From Tribonema minus (taxonomy: Eukaryota; Sar; Xanthophyceae; Tribonematales; Tribonemataceae), in contig JAFCMP010000547.1 in the NCBI GenBank assembly GCA_017506865.1, positions 1,674,001-1,738,000 on the forward strand: a stretch of DNA of 64,000 nt, written 5' to 3'. Below, in pieces: positions 44,801 through 53,042 of the stretch (the stretch's first letter is position 1; each line of letters opens with the position of its first letter). The notes beneath the pieces are model-generated. The model was given only the letters and a program-made list of their open reading frames with translations. It was not told where the DNA came from and made no database searches. The position numbers and the translations under genes were made by a program.

Positions 44801-47800
44801 TGGGCAGTGACATCAACGTAGGCCTCATCCACGCTGGCACGCTCCACGACAGCAGCCCTTAGTTTCTGTGTCTCTCACATGCCCTCTCTTCCTCGATTCC
44901 ATTGCTGGTGAGCTGTCAAGCTGTTTTGCAACTAGTGCTTTCATTCATCCGGTTGTCGATACCTGAGCGGTGACATCAACGTAGGCATCACCCAAGAACT
45001 CCAGCGGATGCTGAAGCAAGAGAACACCTCCGCAATAGACTCTGTGTTTGAAACCCTCTCTACCATCTGATCGACAGGCAAGCCTCAACGCATAAGGATG
45101 ATGACAGCTGCTTTTGAATGTCGTGATGTGATCTATGCTCTCTATTGAGTACCTCAGCGGTGGCATCAACATAGGCCTCATCATAAGAATAATGGCAGCT
45201 GCTTGTAAAAGTCACAATGTGATCTACTTCAAGTATGCTCTGTGTTGCGTACCTCAGCGGTGACATCGACATAGGCCTCATCCACGCTGGCGCGCTCCAC
45301 GAGACCGCCAGTACCGAGCACGTCCACTACACGCGCGCCCGCGTTCCGGTACAGCGTAAGATCCGCCTTGCCGTGCGCCGTGGGCACCTGCCGATGTTCA
45401 ACAGAAAAAATGCGCCTTTGAAAATTCAAGTGTGGTCAGTCAAGTGCAACGCTCAGGTTGTCGTGTGGGTCTGTCATGTTGCAGTAGTTTGAGATCGCGG
45501 CGTTGCCACTTGCTGGACCTTCATGTGTGACAGAAGATGAAAGCGCAGGCGGGCAGCACGCGAGGCTCGTGAGGCGCGCTGGCATTGTCAATCGGTGACT
45601 CCCCCACTGTAACACATGTCGCACACCGCATATTTGACCCATCGAATAAATCATGCCATGTCAATAGTCAGCAGCACACTGGCTGAGCAATGCAATTTTC
45701 AGAGCTGTTTACCCACTCCGCTTTAGAGCGCCTGGCCGCTTGAAGACACATGGCTAAACGCACACGGACACATTCTGTCGCGCATCGCCACGTAATCGAT
45801 CTCTGCTGTGTGCCCAGTCTTGCTGATTGGTGCCCAGCAAGGAATAATGCACATGCTACTGCCTGTCCTAGACCTCTTCTCAAAACTTCACACTCTTTGA
45901 GGCCTGCCTATTCCCCCTTGCCGCTGCGTACCGTGACGAGCTGTATAACATATACACACACATCCCGTCATGTTCCGCTTCACGCCGCGTGCGCGCTTCG
46001 TAGACACATGGCCAAACGCACATGGACACATTCTGTTGCGCATCACAATGCACCTAATCTCTGGTATTTGCTCACCGTGACTAGCTGTATGTCCGGGCAG
46101 ATGTTGCGCGCCTCCTGACAATCATGTTGCGCTCGACTCCGTGCGCGCGCGCTTCGTAGACAGGTGGCTAAACGCACACGGACTCACTCTGTCGCGCATC
46201 ACAACACTACTGATCTCTTGTATTTGCATACCGTGACGAGCTGTATGTCCGGGCAGATCTTGTGCGCCTCCTGGCCGGTCATGTTGCGCTTGACACTTCA
46301 GAGCATCTGCTCACATCATAAACAGGTGGCTACACGTACACGAACACATTCTGTTGCGCATCACAACGCGATAGATCTCGTGCCGCCGCTCACCGTGACG
46401 AGCTGTATGTCCGGGCAGATCTTGCGCACCTCCTGGCCCGTCATGTCGCGCTTGACGCTTCACAGCGTCTGGTCACTTCGTAGACACGCGGCTATGTAAA
46501 CGCACACAGACACATTCTGTTGCGCATTACAACACAACTCATATAATGTACTTCGAAGTATTTGCTCACCGTGACGAGCTGTATGTCGGGGCAGATCTTG
46601 CGCGCCTCCTGACCCGTCATGTTGCGCTTGACGCCGCGCTCGCGCGCCTCGTACGAAACTGCTATGATGCCGCTCCTGGAGGTGGTAACGTACCGCGCCG
46701 GATTGTCCATGCCGACCGTTTCCAGGGACCCTGTGGTGTCGTACTGCACCTGGGAGGGCGCGCGGCAGCACAGCGCACGTACCGATCGTTAGCGTGCACT
46801 TGAGGCACGCTTGGATGTTTCGGCGCCGTCTGATGGTTTGAACACTACTGCACAGAAACCGTAATGGCTAGCTGCGATGAGCGACAGAGCACACACGAGT
46901 TGAGCAGCTATTTCAAATGTTGTTGTACATTGTATCATGTAATCTCCCACTAAACCTCTAAGCCCTTGATGCAGGGATCATGTTGGGAGCTGGCCTTGCA
47001 TGACGATGGCAGCGCTCACTTCATCGGTCACTGTTACAGATTTTCTGCTGCGGTGGCATGCCAGGTGCTGCAAGTGTCTGCATGACGCAGGGCGGAAAAG
47101 CAGCAACTCTCGGTCATTTCATGTACAGCTACTTCAAGAAAGTTGCAACTACCCTGTTTGCCCAGATGCACCCATGAGTGCCGCATTGTGTTTTTAAGGT
47201 GTAGAGCAATGCAAGAAACTGTTTCCAACAGCGACACATCAAGGCCTTCTACAGCCATGCCTGCGAGCTGCACTAGAGCACAGCCGCACGCGCTGCCGCA
47301 CGGCCTGCCGCGTGATTTCACAGCTTGCAGTGACTGCAAGAGGTACACTGCATTACTGCTCACCACTGCGCAGGGCTTCCCCTTCAGCTCCGGCTTAATC
47401 TCCATCTCCACCTGCACATCAATGGCGTCCGCGGCACCGTACGTGATAGTAAGCGTGGATCATCAGACAAACTGCTCGTCACGTTCCCCTGCCCTGAGGC
47501 AGGCTGCCTGACAACTGGCGTTTGCTTGCAAACAGTAGTCAGAACCTACATCAGAAAATGGCGAATTTAAGGCTAGAAGTACAAACTCGTGAGCAATTTG
47601 GCTTGCATCTGCTACTGCAGGTGTTTGCGGGGCAAGGGGGCTGCCCTTCAAAGCTAGCAAAAGTTGAAAGTGCCACACGAGAAGAGAAACATCTTATTGA
47701 CTCATGTGCGCAACTGACAATGCAGCAGCAGAGTCAGCACTCACCGCCACATAGAAAGCATCCATGTCCACATGCGCCACGACTCGCTGATTGCTTGGCG

Positions 47801-47825
47801 CTGAGGCAGAAAGCGGATGATTCAT
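29822..47825 (-). CDS. POLH: DNA polymerase eta (Y-family translesion polymerase), 16 exons
   Basis: Exons: 47825-47745, 47411-47364, 46749-46570, 45387-45253, 44037-43960, 42778-42632, 41553-41474, 40233-40161, 39320-39237, 38325-38209, 36704-36619, 35408-35327, 34781-34629, 33429-33337, 32366-31419, 30004-29822. All have GT donors and AG acceptors, and together give 855 residues in one frame. An in-frame stop lies 24 nt before the ATG. Motifs: HVDMDAFYVA (metal-binding D20), GIIAVSYEARERGVKR in the fingers, ERASVDEAYVD (D139, E140), LGYTCSGGIAHNK, IRGLGGKLGEQ, VTTAGELAAM in the thumb, SVSCGKTF and WGITSMFIAA in the little finger. A PIP-like ITSFF follows (480-484). After a 270-residue low-complexity linker comes a UBZ-type zinc finger (C756, C759, H771, H775), then a C-terminal PIP-like SITQYL. 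The enzyme bypasses UV dimers at stalled forks. Exons 5 and 6 are the least certain. Many introns hold exon-end copies. Confidence 0.93.
30765..31418 (-). repeat. Six tandem copies of the end of polymerase eta exon 15 with its donor
   Basis: The end of exon 15 (encoding LVDLPEDMRRDFEQ) plus the donor gtgagc and about 50 bp of intron recurs. Unit borders, marked by gaattcatgcacg, lie near 30862, 30976, 31083, 31182, 31262 and 31364. Units are 80-114 bp and diverged. Most retain the gctcacctgctc(aaa) donor context on the plus strand. The parent junction is at 31419. Confidence 0.9.
33158..33575 (-). repeat. Flanking copies of both ends of polymerase eta exon 14
   Basis: 33158-33215 copies the 3' end of exon 14 with its donor (ctcaccggcggcacattggg and the following aacccgtcggc...gatgaacatggatg). 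33525-33575 copies its 5' end with the acceptor (cgaccgctgcccgc ... ggagacctgcagaaag). The true exon is 33337-33429. Confidence 0.85.
33658..33731. repeat. Perfect 37-bp tandem duplication in an intron
   Basis: tgaagcactccacgacgaaa and 17 further bases occur twice head to tail, at 33658-33694 and 33695-33731, without a difference. Very recent event. Confidence 0.95.
34204..34475 (-). repeat. Two copies of the 3' end of polymerase eta exon 13 with donor
   Basis: 34377-34475 and 34204-34330 copy the exon end encoding ISRSCDLREGAESMAADAFAQ and the donor region. The parent exon is 34629-34781. The copies also carry the GCC/GCT-rich stretch that encodes the Gly/Ser run. Confidence 0.85.
34915..34990 (-). 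repeat. Copy of the 5' end of polymerase eta exon 13
   Basis: The stretch ggcatcaggtgcaccgtcag with the following cacgtggctgcacgctg copies the exon start (encoding RLTVHLTPE) and its acceptor side, about 140 bp upstream of the true exon in the sense of transcription. Confidence 0.75.
35312..35327 (-). repeat. Telomere-like repeat that forms a 5' splice site
   Basis: The plus strand reads aaccctaaccctaacctt. On the coding strand the exon 12 end AAG is followed directly by gttagggttaggg, so the donor of intron 12 consists of TTAGGG-type repeat. Confidence 0.85.
35882..35974 (+). repeat. Dispersed short repeat family A, copy 2
   Basis: tgactcgtggccaattgctg ... tggtggaaggcac ... ccttgtcacctagaac, then tctacga. 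It lies inside intron 11 of polymerase eta, on the opposite strand. Compare 6691-6794 and 40332-40424. Confidence 0.85.
36885..37575 (-). repeat. Five tandem copies of the 5' end of polymerase eta exon 11 with acceptor
   Basis: The word gcgccacaggggtgaggtcc followed by acctgaggcggca (encoding VDLTPVVQRA after the acceptor ctcag) recurs at about 36895, 37105, 37225, 37410 and 37545. The copies are spaced 120-210 bp apart and diverge progressively from the true exon at 36619-36704. The intron sequence between copies (gaatgagtaatttacgattc type) is repeated as well. Confidence 0.9.
38500..38995 (-). repeat. Four tandem copies of the 5' end of polymerase eta exon 10 with acceptor
   Basis: The stretch cgcgagttcgctcgccgtcg and following ttcaggtccgaccgcacctgcgg (encoding VRSDLKVTTAGELAA after the acceptor) recurs near 38505, 38665, 38815 and 38940, about 150 bp apart. 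The true exon is 38209-38325. Between copies runs a shared gaagttggatggcagaagtt segment. Confidence 0.9.
40302..40424 (-). repeat. Dispersed short repeat family A, copy 3
   Basis: Reverse complement of the family found at 6691 and 35882, inside intron 8 of polymerase eta. Its 30-bp end (gatcgtagagctctaggtga and caaggtg) is duplicated head to tail at 40302-40331. Confidence 0.85.
40749..40786. repeat. 19-bp perfect tandem pair
   Basis: ttcacacgtaaactggcat occurs twice head to tail inside intron 7 of polymerase eta. Confidence 0.9.
41610..41775 (-). repeat. Copies of the 5' end of polymerase eta exon 7 with acceptor
   Basis: The exon start (encoding ERLLACGAA after cgcag) is echoed as acgcaagcagtagctcctgc near 41615, acgcaagcagccgcgcctgc near 41660 and acaagcaattgcgcccctgc near 41745. 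The true exon is 41474-41553. Confidence 0.8.
41990..42545 (-). repeat. Four copies of the 3' end of polymerase eta exon 6 with donor
   Basis: ttacatctttggtccactcg followed by tgcagcggccgcccccaccac (encoding VWWGRPLHEWTKD then gtaagt) recurs near 42500, 42370, 42147 and 41997. The true exon is 42632-42778. Intervening intron sequence (cttgaggtatacacgtatac, acattcagaa) is repeated too. Confidence 0.9.
42870..43180 (-). repeat. Two copies of the 5' part of polymerase eta exon 6 with acceptor
   Basis: About 100 bp encoding VAGLGDKAATALSRDLVRTG with the preceding acceptor recur at about 42880-42975 and 43081-43170. The nearer copy is still mostly open (GLGDKAATALSRNPVRTGHTG). The true exon is 42632-42778. 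Confidence 0.9.
43399..43430 (+). repeat. Interstitial telomere-like tract
   Basis: accctcaccctaaccctaat followed by cctaaccctga, inside intron 5 of polymerase eta. Shorter relatives lie at 34182-34196 and 44682-44695. Confidence 0.85.
44122..44144. repeat. TATG microsatellite
   Basis: atgcatgtatgtatgtatgt followed by atgc, in intron 4 of polymerase eta. Confidence 0.9.
44636..45190 (-). repeat. Four copies of the 3' end of polymerase eta exon 4 with donor
   Basis: The exon end encoding ERASVDEAYVDVTAE recurs near 45146, 44961, 44799 and 44637, seen on the plus strand as cctcagcggtgacatcaacg then taggcctcatccacgctgg with changes. The true exon is 45253-45387. Most copies keep a GT after the exon-like part. 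Confidence 0.88.
45735..46560 (-). repeat. Tandem copies of the 3' end of polymerase eta exon 3 with donor (about 165-bp unit)
   Basis: The exon end encoding VKRNMTGQEARKICPDIQLVT plus donor recurs at about 46391-46460, 46230-46305, 46074-46130 and 45930-45995. A further intron-only unit lies at about 45735-45800. All four exon-like copies are followed by a GT donor (gtgagc, gtatgc, gtgagc, gtacgc). The two nearest copies are open in the parental frame. The true exon is 46570-46749. Confidence 0.92.
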
Positions 47826-48159
47826 TCTCGCTCGGATTGCTCCTTCGACCTATGCCTGAAAGTGCCGACAGCCCACGCGCTGGCTCACGCCCTCAGGGTG
47901 ATCAACTTTTTCTGAGCACCATCAGCTGCAGCAGTGCGCTCCGCCTTCCCTCACTCCGCGTCACTCCTCTTCTTTTTTGGCGCCACTCCGGAGTTCCAGT
48001 TGAAGTTGGTTAAGTTCACTATTGAACTTGAAAGCGAACAGAGACCACGGAGAGAAGCCTCGGCTGTACAGCATTGCTGGCTCTGTGCAGATCTGGCCAC
48101 TTTCCGAGCCTGGGAAATCAACTGCGCTGCTGCGTGTACAGATTTCTCTGCCTGCAAGG
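47826..48159. promoter_or_regulatory. Divergent promoter region of POLH and THOC7
   Basis: The two start codons (47825 minus, 48160 plus) are only 334 bp apart, head to head, so both promoters and 5' leaders must lie here unless untranslated first exons overlap. An E2F-like word, ttttttggcgcc, is at 47973-47984, and TTCAA/TTGAA words lie at about 48000-48030. No TATA box is obvious. Shared control is inferred from the arrangement. Confidence 0.5.
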
Positions 48160-51100
48160 ATGGAGGACGATCACTTGATGAGCCGGATCTACTCCAGGGA
48201 GTTTGCTCTTCTGCAACCACACATCGGCAGCGTGACTTCGAAATGGTTGAAGGTGCGCACGCTTTGACCAGCTTACACCATCACCAAAGTGATGGTGGAT
48301 CCTTCAAAGTTGCCCAGAAGCTATGTCTATGCTGCCTGTCAACGCTTGCCTTTTCGATCTCTCTGGTGCCCCAGGCATTTGTGACGCTTCCCAAGGGCGA
48401 AAATTTGATGGAAAGTGTCTACAAAAGTCGAGTTAAAACCGAGAGATTCACACAAAATTGGACAGCAGCTGAGTGCCTCGGCGTGCGGTGGTGTTCTGGG
48501 TTGAAGAGTTTGGTGAATGTGAATCGTGTTGGACACTCAAGAAGCCCGTCATTAGACAGTCAAGAATGGCACCAGGGCATGCACATGCTTTGCACTCGAG
48601 GTCTGTCATGTACGTTGTCTCAATGTAATATATGAAAACACTGCGCATTTGCACTGCACGATGGAGTCTCGTGGTGACGGTGCTAAGCTTTCGTGTCGCA
48701 CCGCCTGGTGGTGCATGTAGTATCACCGGCTGTCGGCTGGAGTGGTGGCTTTACCATGGCATGCTGCGTTGTATGGCATGCAGGCACCTACAAGCATGAT
48801 GAAGTACTGACCAGATGCAACAAGCAATGTCACCTAGTGAGCCAATGGGATAGTGTGCCACACGTATGTGCCACACGTTTTCTCTTCTGTGGCAGAGGCA
48901 GATCTTCTTTCAAGATAGAAAGACACTGAAAGGTTGATGGCATATCGGTACAGTACAGGACAGCTGAACAACATACAGGACAGCTGCTAACGCTGCACCT
49001 TGATGGTTGCCGTTGCTGCTCCTGCACCAGTGCTTGACTTCCTGAAGCCGAAGTGCTCGCAACTGACCTGCGTGACAGCTCTTGGCGTTGTGCGACCGCA
49101 CGCAACGTATTGATGGTTGACACCACAATGAACGGGGATAGTGTTGGGGGCTTTCTGAGTCACGTTGCACGGCTGGGCAACCTCTGCAACGACCTTCTTG
49201 CTGCCCACGCACACTCATGATGCGCAGGTGGTGGACACCCTGACAAAGGGGGACAGTCCCCATTGATGCAAAAACACTAAAAGTATGCTGGTATACCGGC
49301 ACTAGATAGCTGAACCTGGTCAGGCTAACGCTTCTTTTTCATTGCAACGGTCCTTTCCGTCCTACGCACACGCGTGACGCGCAGGTGGTGGACACCATGA
49401 TGAGGGGGAAGGTGCCCATGCACGCGAAGATACTGAATGTATGATGGTATACCGGCAATAGACAGCTGAACCTGATCAGGCTAACGCTTCATCTGTATTG
49501 CGACGATCCTTTTGCTTCCTACGCACACGTGCGACGCGCAGGTGGTGGACACCATGATGAAGGGCGACGTCGCCGCGCGCGATAAGGCGGGGCACCTGCA
49601 GAAGGCGGTGGAGGCAGTGCTCATCGAAGTGAAGAGCTTCGGCTTTGACATCACGCGCAACGCGTACCTCCACCACTCCACCGAGCTGGAGCTGAAGCAG
49701 TGCGACGCGATGCAGGTCAGCCTGACCTGCGATCGATAGCAGCAGGCCTCTTGTGGCGCACCTTTGAGACGGAAGATGGAGATGGAGAGTTTCGGCTCAG
49801 TTAGGATACTACGCGCATTGCACATGTTGAGCGCTGCCATGAAGCTGCTTTCAAAGCAGTGCAACACGACGCAGGTTGATGAGCAGTGACGTCGCTTGAA
49901 CGCGTCCTGGTGAGCATCACAATTCATACATACCAGTTGCAACGTCCACTTTTGGCACCTGGCTTCATGCACATCACAGTTGCGCAGTTTGAGACGCAGA
50001 ATGATCCCCCACCGCATGCGCCCCCAAAGGCAGATACAGCAGACTCAAAAGGCAGATGCGGCAGACTGACGCAAGCGGCGCTGCACCTGCTCTCCCGCCA
50101 CCCCGCAGCGGGAAGTCGAAACGGACGTTACCAAGGTGAAGGACGAAATTGAGGGGCTCAAGGCGCAGCTGCAGCGCGCGCGGACGGCGCGGCGGCAGCG
50201 CTCAGAGTGCGAGGAGCTGGCGCGCGCGGCCAACGGGCTGCAGCCGCGGCGCATGGCGGGCCTGGAGATCGCCGCACTTGAGGTGTGTACTTGAAGTTCA
50301 TGTGTACTTGTATGTACTGTATGTGGTGTCGTTTACCGCGTTGAGAATACTGCGAAGAGCGTCAGTCAGCCAATGCAGGCGCGGCACATGGCGGGCCTGG
50401 AGATCGCCGCACCTGAGGTAGGTGCACACTTGAAGTTCTCATGTGTGTACTTCTGTGTACGCATGTCGTTTATCGTGGTGGGAATGCTGCCGAGAGCGGT
50501 ACTTGAGTGGTAGTTGGCCAATGCAGCTGCGGCGCATGACGGGCCTGGAGACCGCCGCACTTGAGGCACGCTTTCACTGTCCTCCGCGTTGAGGCTGGTG
50601 CTGTTGATGCGCTCCATTGTCGGCAGCGCTTTGGGGCTGTGGGGTATGGTGTTCGGTGCACTGACGCTCGCCGCTCGGTCAGCTTCACACTGTCGCCCGC
50701 TTCACCTCCGATGCTCTCAGCATCCCAGCCGTCGCTGCTGTCTGCACTGCAGCTGCTCATGCTCTGAGGGCTGCTGTCATTGGCAGCAACAGCGCACAGC
50801 AGGCTTTTGAAGCTGTACTCCATTATCTGGTCACACGTCCTGATGAAACCGCTCCGTTTGTGTCTGCGCGTCGCACACCGACAGGGGAAGCTCGCCGCGG
50901 CAGCAGCGGAAAAACGGCGTTCGGACGCCGCCGTCGCGCTCAGGGAGCGGCAGTTTCTGCTGCTGCTGCAGACGCTGTACGAGCTGCAGTCAGCGCTCAG
51001 CGAAGGCGACGGCACGTCACCACTGGAAGAAGAGGATGCGGAGGGGCAGGGGGAAGCTGCGGAGGGGGGCGAGGACCCCGGGGAAGAGGCGGAGGGGGAG

Positions 51101-51205
51101 GCGGACGGCGGGGGGGAGGAAGGGGAGGGGGACAAGGAGGATGCAGATGAAGACGATGAGAGGGCTTCGAAGCGGAAGCGGCGGGGGAGCGATGCGGATG
51201 ACTGA
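48160..51205 (+). CDS. THOC7: THO complex subunit 7, 4 exons
   Basis: Exons 48160-48252, 49542-49715, 50109-50282 and 50885-51205 join in phase 0 throughout to give 253 residues. The protein fits THOC7. An N-terminal MEDDHLMSRIYSRE resembles the family's EDD...R start. The middle AVEAVLIEVKSFGFDI aligns with the conserved F-E/F helix. Then comes a long coiled coil (VTKVKDEIEGLKAQLQRART, RSECEELARA) and a second helix with LRERQFLLLLQTLYELQSAL (the conserved RxxQF...hxELQ block). The tail is acidic, about 60 residues, and ends KRKRRGSDADD, a likely basic nuclear signal. THO acts co-transcriptionally in the nucleus to package mRNA, load export factors and limit R-loops. Length matches the family (about 200-250). 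Introns 1 and 3 contain splice-junction copies. Confidence 0.88.
49195..49541 (+). repeat. Copies of the acceptor and start of THOC7 exon 2 (about 160-bp unit)
   Basis: cgcaggtggtggacaccatg, with the preceding cctacgcacacg and a tggtataccggca...agctgaacctg(g/a)tcaggctaacgctt segment, recurs at about 49225, 49383 and 49541, the last being the true exon. The earlier two lose similarity some 30 bp into the exon-like part. Confidence 0.9.
50230..50566 (+). repeat. Copies of the end of THOC7 exon 3 with donor (about 140-bp unit)
   Basis: gcgcatggcgggcctggaga then tcgccgcacttgag marks the true exon end at 50282. It recurs at 50376-50418, followed by donor gtaggt and preceded by an acceptor-like aatgcag, and at 50522-50566, without a GT donor. 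The first copy has the form of a complete 39-nt mini-exon. Confidence 0.9.
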
Positions 51206-52850
51206 ATGATGATGTGTTTCGATGACTGCATTAGCTCGAGTTGTCTTTGTGCTGCAATGCTGCTGACTCAGTGCTGAGTGACTGCATTGTCATGCGGACA
51301 GCGCTCCTTTGCTGCTTTTGCTTGGCCGGGCGCTGGTCGGTCGCTTGCAACGCTGTGTGCGGGGCACGTGCCGCTCACCATGGCTGGTGGACAGTCAACT
51401 GTGAAGATAGGCCATCTGTCACACCTTTTACGTGTGCGGTACTGCTGGTGACGCTTGGCTGCGCTGATTAAACTCCATAGTGCCACAGGCGATGCTGATG
51501 CCACACTTTTGCTACGCTAGAAAAAAAGAAGAGTGCGTGTTTGACTTTGACAGGATCTTCAAACCTTTGCACTGTGTCAACTCCACCCGAATCTGAACCT
51601 TGGCTGGCAGGCACAGCAGTGGTGGAGCTATTCGCGACAGTGGCACAATCACTCCAAGATGCGCAAAGTGCTTGGTTTTTTTTACCCCACCAGTCGATGT
51701 CTTGAAGAACTTAAAAAAAAAATGAAATGCCAAACTTGAATATTGCAATGAATACTTCAACTTGTGAAAGTGGAAGTGAAGGGCATCGCATACTCTGTGC
51801 AAGGGTGCCGGTCGGCCAAGGTGTAATTAATTATTTGATCAAAAAGGCACAATGGAGGAGGAGTATCTGGAGCAAGCAACAGCGACAGCTGCAGCAGCAT
51901 CATTAAGATCGCCAGAAAACCAGCGAAGAGCAGCAGCACCCGGCGGTGGCGAGGCTTGCTGCTCTACAGGAGCGTGGCAGCAGCTGTGAGCGCTGCCAGC
52001 AGAGCGTGCACGGCTCTGCCGCAGCGACTCACGCTGCTGCCGCGGCTGCATCAGTGGAGACAGTGCCTGCTGGCGGCGAGGCCGGCCACAAGACGGATGA
52101 CGGACGCGCAGGAGCCTGTCAGGTTAGCGCACGGCCTTTACGAACTCAAATCACCGAAGCTGGACAAACCTGCATTGACACGACCTCAACGTGCATAACA
52201 AGCAACTGCCGATGCATGCATCGTACTGGATTGCAGCCGTGAATTTCATCACTAATAATGAATCCGCATGCTGGCTACACTGGCGCAGCGGCAAGCCTGC
52301 TTGATTCCGCCGGCCTCGAGGAGGCTGGCATGATAGGGGCGTTTCGCTGCGGCCCACCACAGTATGCAGTCAGCTCTAAGCAGCGACACTGGATCTCTAT
52401 GCTGATTGATGCGCATGCGGTCCGTGCGAGCAAAAATATCTGGAGTGAAGGCCACCTGCTCTGGCGTTTGTTGCGCCAAGTCTGCGCCCCCCCTGTCACG
52501 ACTGTTGCGGGAAGTAGGACCATCACCTGCACGTGCATTCCTCATTTTGAGTGCAGGTCGTTGGACCGTCATGTTGACAACTACGCACATGACGAGGGGC
52601 CTGCAGTAAATCTTGTGTAGTGAGTGCTGATTAAGCAGTGCTTTCCATGCGTCTGCGCACATGCGTCATATCATGCATGAAAGCAGTGTTGCCTTGTTGC
52701 CATTTATTCTGACGCGCAGTGGTTACACAGGCACGCCTCTGCTGCACCCCATACGCGGTAGCAAGCCGCTTGCACTTGTATTCTAGTTCCAATTGAGAGT
52801 GTATGCCAGTCCCGATCAGTTGAGGAGAAATGTGGACCTTATCATCGGAC
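51206..52850. other. Intergenic, no gene recognised
   Basis: 3' side of THOC7 followed by about 1.6 kb without a recognisable gene. Short frames at 51946-52242 and 52258-52620 have no signature, no clear splice framing and ordinary composition. Confidence 0.5.
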
Positions 52851-53042
52851 GCCTGCCAGTCCTAAGTGCGTCGGATCTTTGAGTTCCGCCACAGCAACAT
52901 CAAAGATGGTCATGCAAATTAGCAGATACTTCAAAGCACCTGCTGCGGAACTGAGTGCAGCGAGCCATGACACCACTCGCCACGGCGGCCCCCTGTTGGC
53001 ACACATGCTTTCGCTGCTGGGCAAGCAGATTCCCTCCAGCAC

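Noticed and set aside
49481-50017. 178-aa minus-strand frame over THOC7 exon 2
   Set aside because: It lies opposite a confirmed THOC7 exon and has no recognisable domain.
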